From Paracentrotus lividus (lineage: Eukaryota > Echinodermata > Echinoidea > Camarodonta > Echinidae): 64,000 nt of DNA. The DNA lies in contig CALNVZ010003426.1 of assembly GCA_940671915.1 (NCBI GenBank), forward strand, positions 48,372,729-48,436,728, in the 5' to 3' direction. Of this stretch, positions 56,965 through 64,000 are shown piece after piece (position 1 is the first letter of the stretch; the number at the start of each line of letters is the position of its first letter). Below the pieces are notes generated by a model that saw only the letters and a list, made by a program, of their open reading frames with translations, was not told the origin of the DNA and did no database searches. The position numbers were made by a program, and so were the translations under genes.

Positions 56965-58569
56965 CTGCAAGAACAAAAAGAAAGATGTTTCATTTTGTTG
57001 TTGTTATATTTCGTTTTAGATGATGAAGAAAATCGGAAACAATTCCAAGTAAAACGTTAAATATTTGTTGGTTGACAATGAAATACCGTATCAGTATACC
57101 CTTTGACAATTATCCACAGAAATGAGTATAGGTTATAATGGTGTTTCACAAGCCGGACGAGTTTGAGACTAGTTTACGACTCGGTCTCTCAGACTCTTTG
57201 ACACGTCTCCGGAGTCTCTGCAATATCTCATCAAGAGAGATACCAACTTTAGGAGACTTTAAGGGGTTGTTTTTATGACCTGCCCCAAACAGTTTTTAGG
57301 ATGATTTCAGCTGACAATTTGATATTCCTCCAGCTATTCAAAATATTTAGTTTGGAAATCTGGACATTTCATTTGCCATCTCGCGTATTCATGGTATTGG
57401 AATATAATCTTTATGAATTGATACCCAAGAACAAACAGGCTTCACCCACAAGCAACAGACATAATATTCCAGGAATTTTTCGCCTTCGGTTCAACAAAAG
57501 ACGATATAGCAAGGACACTAATATTCATTTTTATAAATCAGCTAATAATCATAAGGTTGTCGAATGGTTCAGTTATTACAATTATTTCTCAAGTTACTCG
57601 GAAAACAAACGGTTTACTCTCGGGATCGACCCGCCAAATTTCTGGCACACAATGGTATTATATCATATCATATGTCATATTGCTGACCCCATATACGGAT
57701 CATATATTAGTGCGAATACCTCATTGATTTCTAATGAAAGGTTCGCTATTCCTGGTTAGCTTAGAACTATGTTATAATGTTCATGTTGCAGTTAACATGG
57801 TTAAAACAACGCTTAACCATAACCCCGTTACTCAAAATTACGGAAACATTTCATATCTTTTGGCATGATTATGCTCACTTATTTTCAATGTTACAACATT
57901 TACTATTATGTGCATTTCAATTCAAGGGGGAAAAACATATATATTATATTTTATTGAACATAATTTGATAATAAATTTATATGTTTTACAAGCTTACTGT
58001 ATATTACTTTAAAAAGATCCGAAAATGTAAAGAGATTGTATACTCTTAATGTTAAAAAGGAATACTTCTTCAGTTCGGAACCCATTCTGAGCAGTCTATA
58101 AAGTACTAGTATTTGGGTTCATTATAAAGATTTTTCCCCTACGATGTGAGGCACGCTTGCACCACATTTTGCAAGCGATTACACTCCTTTTCCTGCACGG
58201 GAGGTCTTTATGAGAAATATGTGACATGACACATTTGTGAAATAAGCTTGATAATGTTCAGACTGTCATGATTCGAGCGCTGTGCAAACAACGTCATCAG
58301 TAGACGGTTGGGGGGGGGGGGCTTTTTCTTTGGAGAAGACATTTTTCCTTTTTTGCCCGCCTTTTTACTATTTTTGTTTCGCATTTGGACAATTTTCAGC
58401 TGTCTCGTCTGTAAATTTGGTCGAACAATCCCAATTATTTTATGGTCTAGTGAATCCCTTAAAATCATGAACTTGACATTATGAGTAATATGAATCAGTA
58501 CTTCTCCGTGTATAATTTGTGGAAGGTTCAAAAGGAGAGTGATCCAATTAGAGTTGTGAATCTTCATTT
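56965..58569 (-). other. Upstream intron of the acetyltransferase, no exon recognised
   Basis: AT-rich. A 152-codon frame at 57301-57759 (+) has AT-driven composition and matches nothing I recognise. A G run is at 58311. Confidence 0.5.
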
Positions 58570-59071
58570 CATTTTATTTATTTTCCATTAAAAAAAAAAC
58601 AAGATAATACAATACAACAATACAATATTAATATTTATATAGCGCTCTTACTATGGGTAACCATGTATCACAGCGCTTTACAATCAGATATAAAATTAAC
58701 AAAGAATGAAATAATAATACAAACATCAATAGTCAGGAAAATTACAATTAACATAGGTAAAATCGTTAATCAATAATGTAACTATCAAGAAAGAAATGTC
58801 CTTCAGGGTTTGCCTGAAACGACAGTCTAGAGAAGGAGACTCTCGATATCGATCGGGGGGAGCTTGTTCTCAACATTCCAGGTGCTGCCGCTGCAAAAGG
58901 ACTTATCACTGCCACATGATGTATTTCGTGGTGTCGCTAAGCAGGGGTGACATGCCTCGCCAGAACGAAGGCCATTAATTGTCATATAAAAATAAAAAAT
59001 TAAACCCATGAGCATGATACTGTGGGGGCGGGTGGGTCCCGTGGAATTTATTTGCCGAGGAATCAAATCTA

Positions 59072-59329
59072 TTAGATCATGTTGTGGTGCTTGAATTGTG
59101 GGCGATACAGTTTGTATAAGAAACAGAAGGTGATCAGAATTATTGACAATGGAGATCTCCTGCTTACTGGGACAGGTGCCAGTGTAACTAACCCGCTCCA
59201 GAAGAGGAGTGCTGATCCTTCTTCTTGCAAGGAAGACTTAACTTCGCCGCACAAGGTTCTGAGCAACGTTTGAAGGCGCTGATGTATAGCATGACGAAGT
59301 GCAAACAAATGACGTAAGTGAGTTAGCAT
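59072..59329 (-). pseudogene. LINE 3'-terminal frame
   Basis: An 85-codon frame at the 3' end of the LINE. It lies in the element by position and orientation, but its sequence is not specifically recognisable, so it may be a chance frame in the element's 3' region. Confidence 0.35.
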
Positions 59330-60421
59330 AATACGATTCTTGAAGTTGAATGATAGACTCTCACAAGGGCGACTCAGAACAAGCGGTGTTCTGGGTTAAG
59401 GAAAGTGTTCGAATACGAGCTATATTTGAGAGATGAAAGTGCAGCGAACTAGAAAGTGAGAAAACATGGGGGGTTCATCTGAGGGAAAGAAGTCATAAGC
59501 ACACCCAGTACTTTTCTCAGCTGAACTCGACGGGTCCGGAGCAGCATCCGCCAAATGTCAGAAGAAAGCATCGGACAACAAGGTGGGAAAGGCATGGATT
59601 GGAGACAAACAGGAATTCCGTCTTGTCAACAGTTTCAACCATCAACATGTTCTCTCGCATCCACAGCTGAAAAGTTCCTTGACACACGCAGAATAGTGTC
59701 GTTCAAAGCTAACTCACAGCTTGCGTCTTGGGATCTACCGAAGGTGTAGAGCTGCACATCATCAGCGTAGGTCAAGGTAACTGAATGCCACGATGGTGTG
59801 GATTATGTAGCCATCGTTGAGTGTAAAGACTAAAGAGTTGAGGACATCCGACCCACTGATCTTGAGGAACTCCAAATGCAAGGGGAAAGGATCGCCCGAC
59901 GCTCAAGGTCGCAAACTTTCAACCTAAAATAACGATCAGAGAGGTATGACTCGAACCAGGTTTGTCACACTTCCAGTGATGCCAAATTGACTAGTTAAAC
60001 GAGTCAGAAGGATGGCAATGATCAAACCCAGAGTCAAAATGCCGCCGAGAGGTCGCAAGAAAACTACGAAGGTAACTTGCTTGCCTGTCTATCCACTCTG
60101 AAGATGTCGTTCTGAACCCTCAGGAGAGCAGGTTTTCCCGTTAGCTATGACATACGTCGGTAGGCTGACTGGTTCTCAACATAAAGACCGTTCGTGTCCA
60201 GTAGTCAGAAAATTTGAAGAAGCAGCTCTCTCAATGATCTTGGAAAGATATGGAACATTTGACACTGGTCTGTAGTTCTTCAGATTATCACGATCAAAGG
60301 CTAGACTTCCTTGATAAGTGGGGTCACCACCGCTTCCTTTAATGCCTCAGGGAAACTCCACTATTCATTAGAACGTACAACGATTGAGGTATATACGGCA
60401 GAAATGGTCAATTGTTCTCCT

Positions 60422-60877
60422 TCAAGAGCCATGTCGGCAGGGGATCCAACGAACATGACTTGTTAGGTGGCAGGCGGATAACTTGGATACTTTCTCAGCA
60501 GTAGTAATGTCAAATTCTGAAAGCTTGGACAAAGATGCATCAGGTTGTGACCCGTTGTTACAGACTCCCTGAGATGCTGCATTCCCAGCTCGGAGATTTG
60601 CTCTTATCCTCTCAACTTTCTGAACAAAGAACGTGGCAAATCTTTCAGGTAAAGAAATAGCCGAGACACCAGTAGGTAGAATGGTCGGGGACCTATTTAA
60701 CAGTGTATTTAGAACATGGAACACGTTCTTTACATCTGCGCTACATAACTGGTCAGTAAAGTACTTTGATTTCTCACTATGAATTAGGCTGCAAACAGCA
60801 TGAACCTGAGACAAGTACAGCTGGCGGCGCTCAGCTGTTCGCAGCTTTCTCCAACACCTTTCCAGTTTTCTCCGCAA
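60422..60877 (-). pseudogene. LINE ORF2 linker/early RT fragment
   Basis: The longest intact piece of the LINE (151 codons). It contains LRTAERRQLYLSQVHAVCSL, SEKSKYFTDQLCSADVKNVF and HVLNTLLNRSPTILP, typical of the region just upstream of reverse transcriptase in CR1/jockey-like elements (HSEKxxYYxxxL...DxKxLFxxxNxLL). It is out of frame with the preceding linker and with the RT remnants that follow. Confidence 0.75.
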
Positions 60878-61480
60878 GCGTCTTGCTTGGTGGATTGCAT
60901 CAGTATACCAAGGAGGATGCGAGCGAAACCGATGGACACGTCTGGTGGAAGGACATAGTTGGTCAAGGACATCCAGAATAGTTCCGTTATAGAACGCAAC
61001 CTGATCATTAACATCACCTTCGAAAGGAAAGTCACTGAAGGCTTGTCTTATGCTTGTGATGAAGGAGTCCCTGTCTAAGTCACGAAAGTTTCGGCATTGA
61101 GATGTTGCGGCAGACTGATTAGGTTTGGCGACATCGATAATATAATTAACTTTTAGTCGACACGTTCAATTTTAGTCCCATGTTTTGTTTTCAAAATTTT
61201 GGAAACTTGGCACCCCTCCAGCCTCTAAACAACATGAACAAGGGATTGTCTTCAATAAGCCTTCTCTGTGTTTTTGATAATTACGCCACATATGATTACA
61301 AAATCGGCTGTGATGTGGAAATAAATTAATCGAATCGAATGTTCGACATACATGTCCTATGTCACAAACGTTGATATTCTGTGGGTGACTTGACATTTGG
61401 CCCCAGGCTTTATTTCGTCCACGATATAGGGTTGAAACAGGACAGTATGTTAGGTTTATAGGGCCAGGGTTGAACAAGTC

Positions 61481-62360
61481 TTTTGATTGGTATGCTTTGA
61501 ATTTAAAGTGGACCCACTGGCTGATCCAGTGGGGGCGCAGCGGATGCGCGCCCCTCTAAGTTAAAATCTGAAAAATTCGTCGACGCCCCCCCCCCTCCCC
61601 CCTATTTGCCATTGGACCAAATGTCATGGAATCAATCTGTCAACCTATTTAGATAAGATTGAACATTATTCAGAGCTGTAAGGGTGGAAAGTGCATCATG
61701 ATAACCTGAGAGCAAGTTTAGTGTTACAATGGATATTACTCCACAAGGAGGCCATAACCCATTTAACCGAGGATATTTGATTTAGATGTTTTCTAAGGGC
61801 ACCTGAATCAGTTAAACGAGTCAATGGAGACAACGAATGCAAATATAGCATATGAACTTGTATCCAGAATCGGTATAATACCAACACGAATGAGTAATGG
61901 GGTAATAGAATACATTTTTTGTTTTCTTCTTATTATAGTGCGTCCGAGAAAAAAAGTATATAAACTTTGAGAAGCTCGCACATTCAATTAAAACATATTA
62001 TTTACACCTATACCTGTGATGTGACTGATGACTGAGTGTTTAGGCAGAAGCAAAATTCCAATCAAATAATTTTGTCTTTTGTGAACGCATGGACTTCGGA
62101 AGGCTTACCTCAAATAATGAGGAAATGATTAGAAAGCCAGGGTTGCTTCTGCTTTGTGTTATAGTACAGTGATTTTGACAGAGGTTTTTAAAATCTCAAA
62201 GTGCTCAATCATTCATAACAGGAAGGTATTAATATTGGTATCATTGGATATAAAATGAGTTACTGTTTCACATGAAATAGTTACGTTATGAGGCTCTCAA
62301 AGTTGGGTATACTATTTTCTGGGACGCACTGTAGTGGCGAATGGGCCGTGTACAGAGGTG

Positions 62361-62361
<1 letters not shown>
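61481..62361. other. Repeat remnants, no gene recognised
   Basis: CTGGCTGATCCAGTGGGGGC at about 61520 and a C run at 61590 are element-end remnants. The minus-strand frame at 61696-61887 is unrecognised and may be further LINE sequence. Confidence 0.45.

Positions 62362-62362
<1 letters not shown>

Positions 62363-62401
<39 letters not shown>
62363..62401. repeat. (GT)n microsatellite
   Basis: About 19 uninterrupted GT units. Confidence 0.95.
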
Positions 62402-62404
<3 letters not shown>

Positions 62405-62508
62405 GGGTGGGGGCCGGCCAGGAAAGGGGGGGGGGTAGTATTCAATATTTCTGTAGTGCGTTTATAGAAAACACTCACTCACATGGACTCAATCCAAAAT
62501 GATTTAAG

Positions 62509-62606
62509 TCAGTGGATCCTATTGAAAACCGACCATTGACAGTACATGTTAAATTTGAATTTTTCGGCGGCGCCCCTTCCCTTCAAATCCTGGATCCGCC
62601 ACTGAA
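62509..62606. mobile_element. Short hAT-like element (~98 bp)
   Basis: CAGTGGATCCTATTG on the left and CAAATCCTGGATCCGCCACTG on the right are inverted ends of the CAGTGGCGGATCCAGG family. It shares the interior TGACAGTACATGT...AATTT with the copy at 40330-40460. Confidence 0.55.
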
Positions 62607-62613
62607 AGTGATG

Positions 62614-62701
62614 CAGCAGTACCCATCCAATTATGACACATTAAATTATATCCGGTACTTCTATAACCAGGGTCATGGAAGCGGAACACTTTCAAGTGCA
62701 G
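62614..62701 (+). other. Exon-like fragment of unknown origin
   Basis: Immediately after the short element an open stretch reads QQYPSNYDTLNYIRYFYNQG and HGSGTLSSA, ending at a donor-like GCAG|GTACGG. There is no acceptor, as the transposon end occupies that position. No family is recognised. It could be an exon whose acceptor was replaced by the insertion, or coincidence. Confidence 0.25.
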
Positions 62702-64000
62702 GTACGGTCTTACTTAATTACTTTTTCTTTTTCATACAATTTTTTTGATGAAAGGTGGAAAGGTTTTTCAGTTCATCGCACAATATAATTTGGCGCGTAT
62801 TCATAATTCATCATTCAATACAGGCATAACCATTGGTTGATTGCTTTATTCCTAATTAAAAAGGGCAGGACTGAATACATTGTAGTAATCATTCGTTTTC
62901 TTTTTAAGTTAGTGTAAGGGGACTTGAAAATTAACACAAGATATAGATTATATAATAACATTTGAGTAATTTCCAGTATTTACGATGAGCAAGACTAGCT
63001 GTTTCACATCATTTTAAAAATTCAAATGGAAAAATCTGGGGGGGGGGGTTGTGCTACAAATAAGTGCAAGACCTCCTTTACCATCCAGGTGCCCCAACGT
63101 TTCTACATCGCGAATCAATTAGCCATTAAGCCATTTTGACCTTTCCTAGATTTATATGGAATGACAAATTGACATTTAAATTGGGGCCACAGCCCACAGG
63201 GATGGGAGTTTGGCATTCATGTAGCCGTACAATTAAACATTGACACAATGGATGATCGAGGAGTGATTTTATCCATAATGGTTTCCCTGCTTGAGGGATT
63301 CATCTCAAATGTATTTGTAACTATATATATGTTGAATGATAAGGCTTGCTGGGGAAGTTGTTATATTATAAATATAATTTTGATGGCTTGCACTCAGTGA
63401 ATAAGATCGCATGTTCGATCTGATAAATAAATCTGATATATATATGTTTATATAAAATGATACAGACATAATCGAGCGGTTGCATAAAACCGATGAAGAA
63501 TATAGGATATAATCTGCTTGCTCAGGACTGTGGAATAATAGGGAATGTGTGTAAGACGAGTGAAATATTTTTCTACTAATATACCGTCTGGTATCTCTCT
63601 CCCACCCCCCATCCTTCCCAAACACGTCAGATTAACTATCATTTCACAAAACTGCGATAATAGAAAATAATGAATAATATATAAATATAATACATGTAAT
63701 TAATACTGTGATAAATAACAGGACTAAAGCTCGATTCTTGTTTTTCTTGTTTTACAGGGGTTATATTTAGGCATATAGGTCCGGTTTACAAAGAGGCTTC
63801 CTCTTACTTTGTGCTTGGTACTGTATCTATTATGTCCAATGTAGTATTGTACACATTTCCATAAATAGTCTTCTTCTTATTTAAGTTCCTCCTTTTTTCT
63901 TTATTGTTTCTATCAGTTTATTATTTTATTATTATTGTTGTTGAACATTTTTTTGTAATTGTTGATACGATGTTTTTGATGACCTGTACTTTGATTTGTT
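62702..64000. other. Right edge, no gene recognised
   Basis: AT-rich sequence. A short stretch near 63147-63230 (+) reading FIWNDKLTFKLGPQPTGMGVW may be a LINE remnant. No acetyltransferase exon is seen on the minus strand. Confidence 0.45.

Larger units (their letters stand above)
58570..61480 (-). mobile_element. Decayed CR1/jockey-type LINE
   Basis: The minus strand from high to low coordinate shows: an N-terminal block starting with NPGP (61460-61471); an abrupt jump with no endonuclease; the endonuclease-RT linker (about 61130-60420) with DFPFEGDVNDQVAFYNGTIL and PPWYTDAIHQARRLRRKLER; RT remnants with ALKEAVVTPLIKE and a NYRPVSN-like block (about 60360-60240); and a 3' region to about 58570. 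Multiple stops are present. The element appears internally deleted as well as mutated. Boundaries are approximate. Confidence 0.75.

Noticed and set aside
57301..57759. 152-codon plus-strand frame
   Set aside because: AT-rich composition, no recognisable domain, no splice or start support, and it lies antisense in the acetyltransferase intron.

Overview
This is a gene-poor, AT-rich, repeat-dense window of an animal nuclear genome. Spliced exons with GT-AG introns, abundant inverted-repeat DNA transposons, non-LTR retrotransposons of at least two clades, long G/C homopolymers and CT/GA microsatellites all point to a marine invertebrate. Short motifs such as GCGAGCGCGAAGCGCGAGCG and CAGTGGCGGATCCAGG, together with the gene content, suggest an echinoderm, most likely a sea urchin. 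The species call is inference. No bacterial operon, CRISPR array or phage gene is visible.

Three protein-coding genes are supported by exon chains whose intron phases agree. (1) CCDC34, + strand, 11.4-20.7 kb, five coding exons, 384 codons, apparently complete, with a poly(A) signal near 22.3 kb. (2) A gene with an N-terminal antibiotic-biosynthesis-monooxygenase (ABM) domain, + strand, 27.9-50.75 kb, four exons separated by introns of 14.2, 1.3 and 6.6 kb. Its last exon changes reading frame, so it holds either an assembly error or a real lesion. (3) A diamine (SSAT/thialysine-type) N-acetyltransferase, - strand, 55.4-57.0 kb. Its last three exons are present and its N-terminal exon or exons were not found. 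A candidate membrane-protein exon lies at 4.8-5.0 kb (- strand).

Layout: 0-1.7 kb is a near-identical duplication around an N gap. 2.2-2.7 kb is a foldback element. 5.5-10.9 kb is a large composite inverted-repeat structure containing inverted 31-bp minisatellite arrays and nested MITEs. 11.4-22.3 kb is CCDC34, with introns carrying nested TIR elements (one with a broken RecQ-helicase fragment), a 110-nt perfect-looking hairpin, a 980-bp palindrome and a 1.1-kb TIR element. 22.9-24.1 kb is a MITE cluster. 24.1-27.2 kb is a 925-bp tandem repeat, each unit bearing a tRNA-like Pol III promoter. 27.9-50.75 kb is the ABM gene; its introns hold a Tc1/mariner-like element with a hAT-like element nested inside, two tRNA-cored TIR elements, a SINE and a 4.4-kb L1-like LINE. 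51.9-53.1 kb is a purine tract followed by a pyrimidine tract. 55.4-57.0 kb is the acetyltransferase. 58.6-61.5 kb is a decayed LINE of CR1/jockey type.

The genes do not form a functional unit. CCDC34 is a sperm-flagellum/ciliary protein in mammals, the acetyltransferase is an acetyl-CoA enzyme of the diamine acetyltransferase family, and the ABM protein is of unknown role. The most unusual signals are tRNA-like cores enclosed in terminal inverted repeats, the tandem amplification of the CCDC34 last-exon/3'UTR segment, and the ABM gene itself.
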